Part shown: in pieces, positions 8,417 through 16,564 of the stretch | Numbering within the stretch: position 1 is the first letter of the stretch | How the letters are laid out: the number at the start of each line of letters is the position of its first letter | Assembly: GCF_003477525.1 (NCBI RefSeq) | Contig: NZ_QUDO01000011.1 | Span: forward strand, 1-64,000 | From: Ruminococcus sp. AF41-9 | GTDB lineage: Bacteria; Bacillota; Clostridia; Lachnospirales; Lachnospiraceae | Direction of reading: 5' to 3' | DNA: 64,000 nt | Notes under the pieces: generated by a model | Database searches by the model: none | Seen by the model: only the letters and a program-made list of their open reading frames with translations | Told to the model about the DNA's origin: nothing | Made by a program: the position numbers and the translations under genes

Positions 8417-9916
8417 ATGAAAACAGGAAGAAATTACAAATTCTGGTTTTGCACAGGTTCACAGGATCTTTACGGAGATGAGTGCTTAAGAAAAGTTGCA
8501 GAGCATTCCAAAATCATCGTAGAAGAATTAAATAAGAGCGGTGTTCTTCCATTCGAACTTGTATGGAAACCAACACTGATCACAAACGAACTGATCCGTA
8601 AAACATTTAATGAAGCAAATGCAGATGAGGACTGCGCAGGTGTTATCACATGGATGCATACTTTCTCACCGGCAAAATCCTGGATTCTTGGTCTGAAAGA
8701 ATACAGAAAACCACTTTGCCATCTGCATACACAGTTTAATGAAGAAATTCCTTATGACACCATCGATATGGACTTCATGAACGAGAACCAGTCTGCACAC
8801 GGCGGCCGTGAATATGGTCATATCGTTTCCAGAATGGGAATCGAGAGAAAAGTTATCGTTGGCCACTGGGCTGACAAAGAAGTTCAGGAAAGACTTGCTT
8901 CCTGGATGCGTACAGCAATCGGTATCATGGAAAGCAGCCATATCCGTGTCTGCCGTGTAGCTGACAATATGAGAAACGTAGCTGTTACAGAAGGCGATAA
9001 AGTAGAAGCACAGATCAAATTCGGATGGGAAGTTGACGCTTATCCTGTAAATGAGATCGCTGACTATGTAAAAGATGTAGCTAAGGGCGATGTAGATGCA
9101 TTAGTTGACGAATATTACAGCAAATATGACATTATTCTTGAAGGAAGAGATCCGGAAGAATTCAAACGTCACGTAGCAGTTCAGGCTCAGATTGAAATCG
9201 GATTTGAGAAATTCCTGGAAGAGAAAAACTATCAGGCAATCGTTACACACTTTGGTGATCTTGGTGCTTTACAGCAGCTTCCTGGACTTGCTATCCAGAG
9301 ACTTATGGAAAAAGGCTATGGATTCGGCGCAGAAGGTGACTGGAAGACAGCAGCAATGGTTCGTCTGATGAAAGTCATGACAGCAGGAATGAAAGATGCA
9401 AAAGGAACTTCCATGATGGAAGACTATACATACAACCTGGTACCTGGAAAAGAAGGAATCCTTCAGTCTCATATGCTTGAGGTTTGCCCGTCTGTTGCAG
9501 ATGGCAAGATCGGCATCAAAGTTTGCCCGCTTTCCATGGGTGACAGAGAAGATCCTGCAAGACTTGTATTCACAAGCAAGACAGGTCCGGCTATCGCAAC
9601 ATCCCTGATCGACCTTGGCGATCGTTTCCGTCTGATCATCAACGATGTAGACTGCAAGAAAGTTGAAAAACCAATGCCGAAACTTCCTGTAGGAAGCGCA
9701 TTCTGGACACCACAGCCAAATCTTAAGACAGGTGCGGAAGCATGGATCCTTGCAGGCGGTGCTCATCATACAGCATTCTCCTATGACCTGACAGCAGAGC
9801 AGATGGGTGACTGGGCAGCAGCTATGGGTATCGAAGCTGTTTATATTGACAAAGATACAACAATCCGCGACTTCAAGAATGAACTGAGATGGAATGAACT
9901 TGCATACAGAAAATAA
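8417..9916 (+). CDS. araA: L-arabinose isomerase
   Basis: A 499-residue cytoplasmic enzyme of normal family length that converts L-arabinose to L-ribulose. Recognisable stretches include FWFCTGSQDLYG at the N-terminus, GAEGDWKTAAMVRLMK with the conserved Glu, SHMLEVCPSVADGK, and the C-terminal AGGAHHTAFS with a metal-binding His. AGGGAGG lies nine bases before the ATG. It is downstream of araR and 507 bases upstream of the FGGY kinase gene; together they give the first two steps of arabinose use. A family B repeat begins right after its stop codon. Confidence 0.96.
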   Translation: MKTGRNYKFWFCTGSQDLYGDECLRKVAEHSKIIVEELNKSGVLPFELVWKPTLITNELIRKTFNEANADEDCAGVITWMHTFSPAKSWILGLKEYRKPLCHLHTQFNEEIPYDTIDMDFMNENQSAHGGREYGHIVSRMGIERKVIVGHWADKEVQERLASWMRTAIGIMESSHIRVCRVADNMRNVAVTEGDKVEAQIKFGWEVDAYPVNEIADYVKDVAKGDVDALVDEYYSKYDIILEGRDPEEFKRHVAVQAQIEIGFEKFLEEKNYQAIVTHFGDLGALQQLPGLAIQRLMEKGYGFGAEGDWKTAAMVRLMKVMTAGMKDAKGTSMMEDYTYNLVPGKEGILQSHMLEVCPSVADGKIGIKVCPLSMGDREDPARLVFTSKTGPAIATSLIDLGDRFRLIINDVDCKKVEKPMPKLPVGSAFWTPQPNLKTGAEAWILAGGAHHTAFSYDLTAEQMGDWAAAMGIEAVYIDKDTTIRDFKNELRWNELAYRK

Positions 9917-9917
9917 A

Positions 9918-9992
9918 TAACCGAATCAGGTAAGTTTCCTGTTTCAATTGTGAAAAGTAATAAGCAGTGAGTGGGGACTTGTCTGTATCAGG
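9918..9992 (+). repeat. Structured intergenic repeat, family B, copy 1
   Basis: Begins two bases after the araA stop codon. CAGGTAAGTTTCC near 9927 can pair with GGGGACTTGTCTG near 9973 in a 13-bp stem with G-U wobbles. The loop contains GTTTCAATTG. Related copies are at 21423-21500, right after the stop of another gene, and inverted at 57972-58018. Whether it terminates transcription or is a mobile structured element cannot be told from sequence alone. Confidence 0.7.
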
Positions 9993-10015
9993 ATGATTTT
10001 ATCTGCCTGATTATT

Positions 10016-10176
10016 TATAGCAATCCTCGTAAATAATGCATTTAAGACAGTTCAGCAGAGGGTGAAAGACAAGGAAGATATCTGCAGGCGTGCTGACGCA
10101 CGGCAAAGATATCTGACGCAGGATTTCACCCTCTGATGGACTGGATTAAGATGCGTTATTTTAGAGGATCGCTATA
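10016..10176. repeat. Long imperfect inverted repeat in the araA-kinase spacer
   Basis: A left arm of about 51 bases (10016-10067) is largely complementary to the right arm (10125-10176). The ends (TATAG ... CTATA) and the inner part (CAGAGGGTGAA against TTCACCCTCTG) pair well. The loop holds a small GCGTG/CGCAC hairpin flanked by two AGATATCTG-like copies. No coding frame is supported. It is probably a structured RNA or a decayed palindromic mobile element. Confidence 0.75.
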
Positions 10177-10183
10177 ATACAGA

Positions 10184-10264
10184 GGCTGCCATATCGGGCT
10201 GAGACTGAAAGGATGGGTTTTGCGTATATGCCTGAAACTTATCCAACTGCCTGAAATGGCAGCC
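10184..10264 (+). ncRNA. Compact structured element upstream of the FGGY kinase gene
   Basis: GGCTGCCAT at 10184-10192 pairs perfectly with ATGGCAGCC at 10256-10264. Inside, GGAT-GGGTTT pairs with GAAAC-ATCC around a GCGTATATGC hairpin. The strand between the stems includes GGGCTGAGACTGAAAGG. The closed multi-stem shape in the leader of a metabolic gene is riboswitch-like. The conserved 3' half of a TPP riboswitch is absent and I do not recognise another class. Confidence 0.4.
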
Positions 10265-10423
10265 CTAAAAATATGTAAAAAAAGTGCATCAAAACAGTAA
10301 AAAATTTCTATAGTAAAACAACAGAAGAAATGCGATAATAAAGTCAGTCAGACTGTATATATGATCATATTTTTCTACATGATCAGCAGGAATGAATAAC
10401 AGAGAAACAGGGAGGTACATAAA

Positions 10424-12028
10424 ATGGGAGCAGCAGAAGCAAAAGCAGCAATCCTTGCAAACAAAACAGCACTTGGTATTGAATTCGGTTCCACAAGAAT
10501 CAAAGCAGTACTCGTAGATGACAAAAACCAGCCGATCGCTTCCGGCGCACATGAGTGGGAAAACCGTTATGAGAACGGTGTCTGGACATACAGTCTGGAA
10601 GATATCTGGACAGGTATCCAGGACTGCTATCAGGATATGGCAAAAGATGTAAAAGCAAAATATGACGTAGAACTGGAATCTGTAGGTGCATTCGGTGTCA
10701 GCGCCATGATGCACGGATATATGCCTTTCAACAAAGAGGGTGAACTTCTTGTACCGTTCCGTACATGGAGAAACAATATTACAGGTGAAGCAAGTGAGAA
10801 ACTGATGGAACTGTTCAACTACAACATTCCGCAGAGATGGAGTATCGCTCATCTGTATCAGGCAATCCTCAACGGCGAAGAGCATGTAAAAGATATTGAT
10901 TATATTGCAACTCTGGAAGCTTATGTTCACTGGAAACTGACAGGTAAGAAAGTCCTGGGAATCGGTGATGCAGCAGGTATGTTCCCGATCGATACAGCCA
11001 AGGCTGATTATAACCAGGAAATGGTTGATAAATTTGATGAACTGGTAGCTCCTTACGGATTCTCATGGAAACTCCGTGACATTATGCCGAAAGCACTGGT
11101 TGCAGGCGAAGACGCAGGTGTCCTGACAGAAGAAGGTGCAAAACTTCTCGACGTAACAGGCAAACTGAAAGCCGGAATCCCGATGTGCCCTCCGGAAGGT
11201 GACGCAGGAACCGGTATGGTTGCTACAAACAGTGTTGCAGTCCGCACAGGTAATGTTTCCGCAGGAACTTCTGTATTCGCAATGATCGTTCTGGAAAAAG
11301 AACTTTCCAGACCATATAAAGAAATCGATATGGTTACCACTCCATCCGGACATCTGGTAGCTATGGCTCATTCCAACAACTGTACTTCTGACCTGAATGC
11401 ATGGGTAAATGTATTTAAGGAATTTGCAGAAGCTATGGGTATGGAAGTAGATATGAACAAACTTTTCGGAACCCTTTACAACAAAGCTCTTGAAGGCGAT
11501 CCGGACTGCGGCGGACTTCTGTCCTACTGCTACTTCTCAGGTGAGCATATGACAGGATTTGAAGAAGGACGTCCGTTATTTGTACGTTCTCCTGAGAGCA
11601 AATTCAATCTTGCAAACTTCATGAGAACCAATCTCTATACCTGCCTTGGTGCCATGAGAGTAGGTCTGAACCTTCTGTTTGAGAAAGAGAATGTAAAAGT
11701 AGACCGTCTCCTTGGACATGGCGGATTATTCAAGACCAAAGGTGTCGGACAGCAGATTCTCGCTGATGCAGTTAATGCACCGGTATCTGTAATGGCTACT
11801 GCCGGTGAGGGCGGTGCATGGGGAATCGCACTTCTTGCTTCTTATCTTGTAAACAAAGAAGAAGGCGAAACTCTTGAAGCATTCCTGGACAACAAAGTAT
11901 TTGCAGATCAGGAAAGCAGCACACTGGATCCGAAACCGGAAGGAGTTGCAGGTTTCAACGCATTTATGGACAGCTACATGAAAGGTCTTTCTATTGAGAA
12001 AGCAGCAGTAGAATCCAAAATCTGGTAA
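10424..12028 (+). CDS. araB: FGGY-family carbohydrate kinase, probable L-ribulokinase
   Basis: A 534-residue sugar kinase of the FGGY fold. The N-terminal ATP-binding motif is [33 protein letters not shown] and the C-terminal [14 protein letters not shown] and [15 protein letters not shown] are typical family signatures. It follows araA in the same direction, so phosphorylation of L-ribulose to L-ribulose 5-phosphate is the likely role. The sequence is not a classical AraB, and a xylulokinase-like specificity cannot be excluded. AGGGAGGTACATAAA precedes the start. The 507-base spacer carries three structured elements. The epimerase gene araD and a sugar transporter are not in the window. Confidence 0.8.
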   Translation: MGAAEAKAAILANKTALGIEFGSTRIKAVLVDDKNQPIASGAHEWENRYENGVWTYSLEDIWTGIQDCYQDMAKDVKAKYDVELESVGAFGVSAMMHGYMPFNKEGELLVPFRTWRNNITGEASEKLMELFNYNIPQRWSIAHLYQAILNGEEHVKDIDYIATLEAYVHWKLTGKKVLGIGDAAGMFPIDTAKADYNQEMVDKFDELVAPYGFSWKLRDIMPKALVAGEDAGVLTEEGAKLLDVTGKLKAGIPMCPPEGDAGTGMVATNSVAVRTGNVSAGTSVFAMIVLEKELSRPYKEIDMVTTPSGHLVAMAHSNNCTSDLNAWVNVFKEFAEAMGMEVDMNKLFGTLYNKALEGDPDCGGLLSYCYFSGEHMTGFEEGRPLFVRSPESKFNLANFMRTNLYTCLGAMRVGLNLLFEKENVKVDRLLGHGGLFKTKGVGQQILADAVNAPVSVMATAGEGGAWGIALLASYLVNKEEGETLEAFLDNKVFADQESSTLDPKPEGVAGFNAFMDSYMKGLSIEKAAVESKIW

Positions 12029-12053
12029 ATTCTGAAATTAATAATGATTATTT

Positions 12054-12080
12054 GTAACTGTGAAGGTACTGAACAGTTAC
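12054..12080. repeat. Small GTAACTGT/ACAGTTAC hairpin, copy 1
   Basis: GTAACTGT pairs with ACAGTTAC across the loop GAAGGTACTGA, 25 bases after the kinase stop codon. A similar hairpin with a longer loop is at 60935-60967, and a degraded one near 52376-52398. Confidence 0.5.
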
Positions 12081-12218
12081 GGGTATTTTACAGGGCATTT
12101 TGCGTTTCATGGCGCGTGTGAAATGGAAAAATGAAAAAAGGAAAAGAAAAATATGACAGAAGGCTGCAGGCGGGAAATGTGAATTTCCTGGTCTGTGGCT
12201 TTTTTTGTTGCCTGAATT

Positions 12219-12228
12219 TTGGTATAAT
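12219..12228 (+). promoter_or_regulatory. Extended -10 promoter of the sugar-sensing operon
   Basis: TGGTATAAT (TATAAT at 12223-12228 with an upstream TG) lies 33 bases before the start of the binding-protein gene. No good -35 is seen. Confidence 0.5.
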
Positions 12229-12260
12229 GAACAAAAGTATGTTTGGGGAGTGTAAAAGCA

Positions 12261-13238
12261 ATGAAAAAATACGGAGTGTTGTTTTTGCTGAATCTGCTGG
12301 TTCTGTTTTCGATAAACAGATATTATCAGTATTCAGAAGACGTGCCGCAGCCGCTGGCGTACAGATTTACCTTTATCTGTCCGCAGACCTGGGACGATGT
12401 GGCAGCAGGAATGGAGGAAGCAGACAGAGATCTGGGAACAGATACCAAATATGTAGGTTTTAAAAATTCAAATGAGGGAAAACAGGCAGAAGCGATCCGA
12501 AGCGCAGTTTATGCGAAATCAGACGGGATCATTACAGTTGGAAACAACAATTCCAAAGTGATCGGAGCTGCTGTGGAAGAGGCGGAAGAAGCCGGTATTC
12601 CTGTGATTCTGATGGATTCAGACCTGGAAGGCAGAGAAAAAAGCGGCTATATTGGTATGGACCACAAAGAAGCCGGAAAGCTGGCAGGAGAGGATATGAT
12701 CGCTGTTACCGGGGGAAATGCGCATATAGGAATGATCGTTTCAGATACGGATGATTCTGCACAGAGACTGCGTATGGAAGGATTTCTTTCTGCCATCAAT
12801 CCACATAAAAATATGATTGTGGAAGAAACTTTTGAAAGTCGTTCTGACCGTATCCGGATACGAAAACTGGTGTCCGGAATGCTTCAGGACAATAAGCGGA
12901 TCAATGCGATCTTCTGCGCAGACCAGACGGCAGCAGATATGCTTGGAGATATTTTGCAGGAAGAAGGCTATTCAAAGAACAACATGAAGGTTGTATGCTT
13001 TGGAATGTCACGGGAGATTTATAAATATCTTCAGGATGGAACCTATACCTTTTCCGTTATGAATGATACGGTGGAAATGGGATATCAGGCAGTAAAAACC
13101 CTGAAGGATTGTATTAATGGAAAAAGCGGCGAGAAACGGATCGTGTATACAGAAATTGAAAACGCAGATAAGGACTTTGACTTTGAATCCTGGAAAGCAG
13201 AGTGGGAAAACCGGGAAAGGAGCTGTATGATGTCATGA
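12261..13238 (+). CDS. Membrane-anchored sugar-binding protein of a three-component sensor
   Basis: A 325-residue protein. The N-terminus is an uncleaved signal anchor (MKKYGVLFLLNLLVLFSINR). Residues from about 35 to 300 form a type I periplasmic-binding domain (YRFTFICPQTWDDVAAGMEEA, DGIITVGNNNSKVIGAAVEE, NAIFCADQTAADMLGDILQE). There is no lipobox Cys and no ABC transporter gene nearby. It overlaps the sensor-kinase gene by ATGA, so it most likely binds a sugar outside the cell and passes the signal to that kinase, as described for XylFII-LytS/YesMN-type systems. The 1-bp-shifted TTG at 12243 is less likely than the ATG at 12261, which has GGGGAG upstream. The ligand is unknown; arabinose or oligosaccharides are suggested by the neighbours. 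Confidence 0.8.
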   Translation: MKKYGVLFLLNLLVLFSINRYYQYSEDVPQPLAYRFTFICPQTWDDVAAGMEEADRDLGTDTKYVGFKNSNEGKQAEAIRSAVYAKSDGIITVGNNNSKVIGAAVEEAEEAGIPVILMDSDLEGREKSGYIGMDHKEAGKLAGEDMIAVTGGNAHIGMIVSDTDDSAQRLRMEGFLSAINPHKNMIVEETFESRSDRIRIRKLVSGMLQDNKRINAIFCADQTAADMLGDILQEEGYSKNNMKVVCFGMSREIYKYLQDGTYTFSVMNDTVEMGYQAVKTLKDCINGKSGEKRIVYTEIENADKDFDFESWKAEWENRERSCMMS

Positions 13239-14770
13239 AGAATACAAAAACGATTCGCTCACAGCTTCTGGGGGTTGTAATAGACACAGTTTTGGTTTCA
13301 CTTGTGCTTGTGATCATGACACTGGTGATTTACCAGCATATGGAAAAAGGGTATGAGACAAGTACAGAACAGATGCTTTTGCTGAATTCTTATTATCACA
13401 CACTGGAAGATATCAATGGGGATGTCTACACTTATACGCTGGAAGGAAATGAGTCGGTATATAATGAAATTGCGAAAAAGTGTTCCACGGATCAGACAAG
13501 ACTGAAACAACTTTCGGAAATTCATGCAGGAAAACAGTTTTACAGAGATATCAGAGATGTGGAGCAGATGTTTCTGCTGTACATACAAAGAATCAAAAAG
13601 ATTTATGACCACAGTTATTTGTGCGAAGAAATGACGATCGGAAGTAAGGCGGTCATTAATAAATATTATAACAAAACGCAGGAAGTATACCGGTCATTGG
13701 AATCTCAGTTTCAGAACCTGTATTCCGAGCTGCTGGAGTCTGTGGATTACCGCAACGCACAGGCGTCGAAAAGAAATTTCTGGTTTATTGTGGATATTGT
13801 AGCAGTGGTCATATTTGTATTTTGCAGACAGGGAAAAAGTATTGTGGCACTCAGTAACAGTGTGATCCGGCCGATTCAGGACCTTACGGAAAATGCGCAG
13901 CAGTTCGGAAAACGGGATATGAGCCGTATTGAATATGTAAATCTGGAACAGGGGGCAGAAGAGGAAATGCAGACCCTGATTCAGGTCTATAATTCCATGA
14001 TCCACAGGATACAGGTGCAAATTCGCACGATACAGGAGAATGCAAGTGCGCAGGAAAAACTGAAAGATCAGGAACTGGAAAATCTGAAAATACGAAATAT
14101 GCTTAAAACCAGTGAACTGAAAGCGCTGCAGATGCAGATCAATCCTCATTTTCTGTTTAATACACTGAATATGATCTCACAGACTGCATATATGGAAGGC
14201 GCGGAGCAGACGATCACACTTCTGGACAGCACAGCCAGACTGCTGCGCTATACGCTGGATTATACGGATAAGTCTGTGACTTTGTCTAAGGAGCTTGAAA
14301 TCCTGGGACATTATGTGGAATTGCAGGAATATCGGTTTGGAGAAAGAATCCGGTTTGAATTTGACCTGGATGAGCGTTTTCACGACATTCATGTACCAAG
14401 CCTGATCCTCCAGCCACTGGTGGAAAATGCGGTATCGCATGGGGTCGGAATGAAACTTCGCGATGCGGTGATCACGATCCGTACCATATATAAACCGGAG
14501 GAGAATCTGGGAATTGTTGAAATTGAGGATAACGGTGTCGGAATCGGGGAGGACAGACTTCAGGAACTGCGCAGGGAAATGAGAGAGAATCAGGAAAACG
14601 GAAAGATTGGTCTGAGCAATATTTATATGAGAGTGCATATTTTTTACGAAAATCAGGGAGACATGGAGATTTACAGCACTGAGGGAAAAGGAACCATGGT
14701 GCGCATTTTACTGCCGGCAGCAGTGAAAGAGGTTTATAAGGGGGAGAAAGCAGAATGTACAGAATTATAA
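13235..14770 (+). CDS. YesM/LytS-type sensor histidine kinase
   Basis: A 511-residue membrane kinase. It has a first membrane helix at about 10-32, an extracellular helical sensor region, a second membrane helix (FWFIVDIVAVVIFVF) at about 178-195, a HAMP-like linker, the His_kinase domain with QMQINPHFLFNTLNMI (phospho-acceptor His), and a HATPase domain (LILQPLVENAVSHGV, EIEDNGVGIG). The start overlaps the stop of the binding-protein gene by four bases, and its end overlaps the response-regulator gene by 16 bases. All three are therefore translated as one unit and likely act together in sugar sensing. Confidence 0.9.
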   Translation: MKNTKTIRSQLLGVVIDTVLVSLVLVIMTLVIYQHMEKGYETSTEQMLLLNSYYHTLEDINGDVYTYTLEGNESVYNEIAKKCSTDQTRLKQLSEIHAGKQFYRDIRDVEQMFLLYIQRIKKIYDHSYLCEEMTIGSKAVINKYYNKTQEVYRSLESQFQNLYSELLESVDYRNAQASKRNFWFIVDIVAVVIFVFCRQGKSIVALSNSVIRPIQDLTENAQQFGKRDMSRIEYVNLEQGAEEEMQTLIQVYNSMIHRIQVQIRTIQENASAQEKLKDQELENLKIRNMLKTSELKALQMQINPHFLFNTLNMISQTAYMEGAEQTITLLDSTARLLRYTLDYTDKSVTLSKELEILGHYVELQEYRFGERIRFEFDLDERFHDIHVPSLILQPLVENAVSHGVGMKLRDAVITIRTIYKPEENLGIVEIEDNGVGIGEDRLQELRREMRENQENGKIGLSNIYMRVHIFYENQGDMEIYSTEGKGTMVRILLPAAVKEVYKGEKAECTEL

Positions 14771-16323
14771 TTGCAGATGATGAGGAAATAGAATGCAGGG
14801 CGCTGGAGATGATGATACGAAATGAATTTCCGGATATGGAAATCCTTCCCTATGTACAGAATGGGATCGATCTGGTTGCCAGCGTGGAAAAAAATCATCC
14901 GGATATCGCGATCATTGACATCAATATGCCGGGACTCAATGGTCTGGATGCGCTTGAAATGATCCGGACACGCAATAAAGAGCTGAAAGTGATCATAAGC
15001 TCTGCGTACAGTGAATTTCAGTTTGCAAAAAAAGCAATGAAACTGGGAGTATCCGATTATATTCTGAAACCTCTGAACAGAGAAACATTCTGTGAAACTC
15101 TTCGAAAGGTGACACAGCAGGTATCGGCGGAAGCGGAAAAAAGATATGAAGAAAACCGGACGAAGGTACAGATTGAAGAAATCAATGGTGTGGTGGGAAG
15201 TGAATTTCTGTCTTCGCTGATGCTGGGAGAACCGGATGAGAAAAGTTTTCTGATGATGCAGTCTGCCATGAATTATGAATATAAAGGATGTATTCTGATC
15301 TGCCTGAAGAACTTTGAATTGGACCCTGCGGTAAGAAAACAGAAAATAAGAGAGCTGAAAGAGAAGGTACAGACGGAACTTGGACAGTTTGGATATTGTG
15401 TGGGAAAAACATACAAAGATGAAATCTGTTTTCTCCTGACACCCGGAAGAGAGATTGCAGAAAACGAAAAAAGAAAGTGGATGGAGGATACAGCGGCCAT
15501 GATCCTCCGATGCGGAGAAAGAGAAGGATATCAGAAAATCCATCTGGGAGTCAGTACCTGGCAGGAGGATCCTTATGAGATGCTTACCGGGCTGGCAGAA
15601 TGCAGAATTGCAGCCGGAAGCCAGAAACAGGAGGGAGTCCGCTTTTACGATACAGGAAAAAAGAAACAAAAGCCAAAAGAAAGCAGGGAATTAATCGAAC
15701 TGCTGATCAGGGAAATGAAAGTCGGACGGACAGAAAAGGCAAAAGAGTATGTAAGGAAAAGTTTTGACCTTACAGAATATGAGAACTGGGAAGGAAACTC
15801 AGCAGCGATCGCCAGCATGGGAACCGTCTTTTATATAGAGAGCGCGATGATCGATAAACTTAATGTTGCAGAACGCTACAACAAAGACAGACAGATACTG
15901 TGGCCCCAGGCACAGGCATGCAGGTCAAAAGAAGAACTTTGCCAGTGGGTGTGCCACTGTCTGGATCTGCTGACAGTAAAAAATACACAGGCGGGAAAGA
16001 AAAGCAGAGAATATGTGGAAAAAACCATTCTGTATATGGAAAAGCATTATATGGATGATATTTCACTGGAACAGACCGCAGAAATTTCCGGGATCAGCAG
16101 TTTTTATCTGAGCCGTCTGCTGAAACAGGAGCTGAATCAGACATTTGTGGGAATCCTCACAGATATCCGGATGGCGAATGCACTTCGCATGCTTTTCGGG
16201 GGAAAACATTCCGTGAAAGAGATTGCCATCCAGTCAGGATACAATAATATTACCTATTTTTATAAAGTGTTCAAGAAATACACGGGAACGAGTGTGGGTG
16301 AGATCCGGGAACATATGGAGTAG
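14755..16323 (+). CDS. YesN-type response regulator with AraC HTH
   Basis: A 522-residue regulator. The N-terminal receiver domain (YRIIIADDEEIECRALEMM; phospho-acceptor Asp in AIIDINMPGLNG; Lys in YILKPLNR) covers residues 1-125. A long middle region of about 290 residues follows. The C-terminal AraC-type double helix-turn-helix (residues about 420-520) includes ISLEQTAEISGISSFYLSR and VKEIAIQSGYNNITYFYKVF. It overlaps the kinase gene and ends 241 bases before the GH3 gene, which it may activate. The target is inferred from position only. Confidence 0.9.
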   Translation: MYRIIIADDEEIECRALEMMIRNEFPDMEILPYVQNGIDLVASVEKNHPDIAIIDINMPGLNGLDALEMIRTRNKELKVIISSAYSEFQFAKKAMKLGVSDYILKPLNRETFCETLRKVTQQVSAEAEKRYEENRTKVQIEEINGVVGSEFLSSLMLGEPDEKSFLMMQSAMNYEYKGCILICLKNFELDPAVRKQKIRELKEKVQTELGQFGYCVGKTYKDEICFLLTPGREIAENEKRKWMEDTAAMILRCGEREGYQKIHLGVSTWQEDPYEMLTGLAECRIAAGSQKQEGVRFYDTGKKKQKPKESRELIELLIREMKVGRTEKAKEYVRKSFDLTEYENWEGNSAAIASMGTVFYIESAMIDKLNVAERYNKDRQILWPQAQACRSKEELCQWVCHCLDLLTVKNTQAGKKSREYVEKTILYMEKHYMDDISLEQTAEISGISSFYLSRLLKQELNQTFVGILTDIRMANALRMLFGGKHSVKEIAIQSGYNNITYFYKVFKKYTGTSVGEIREHME

Positions 16324-16502
16324 AAAATGTTTTGCAACACAGAAAAGATTTCGGGATCAGATTTGGCAGTCTCATGGAACCGCTTGTCTCTGACAACATA
16401 AAATTGACAGACAAAATTAAGTATGACAGCAAAAAAGTATAAAATGTCAAGTTTTTACATCGCAATTGACAAGATACTGCCAGGGAGAGCAAATTTGTTA
16501 AA

Positions 16503-16531
16503 TTGGAGAATTTTTCTGTTCATGCTATGAT
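16503..16531 (+). promoter_or_regulatory. Promoter of the GH3 gene
   Basis: TTGGAG at 16503-16508, a 17-bp spacer and TATGAT at 16526-16531 with an upstream TG (extended -10). The preceding 100 bases hold several TTGACA/TGACAG-like motifs (around 16402-16470) that may be regulator sites or alternative -35 boxes. Confidence 0.55.
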
Positions 16532-16564
16532 AATTTTAACAGGAAAACACAAGGAGGACGAGTA

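Noticed and set aside
10184..10264. TPP riboswitch because of GGGCTGAGA
   Set aside because: The conserved 3' half (CTGGATAATGCCAGCG-like) is absent, and the neighbouring genes are not thiamine-related.
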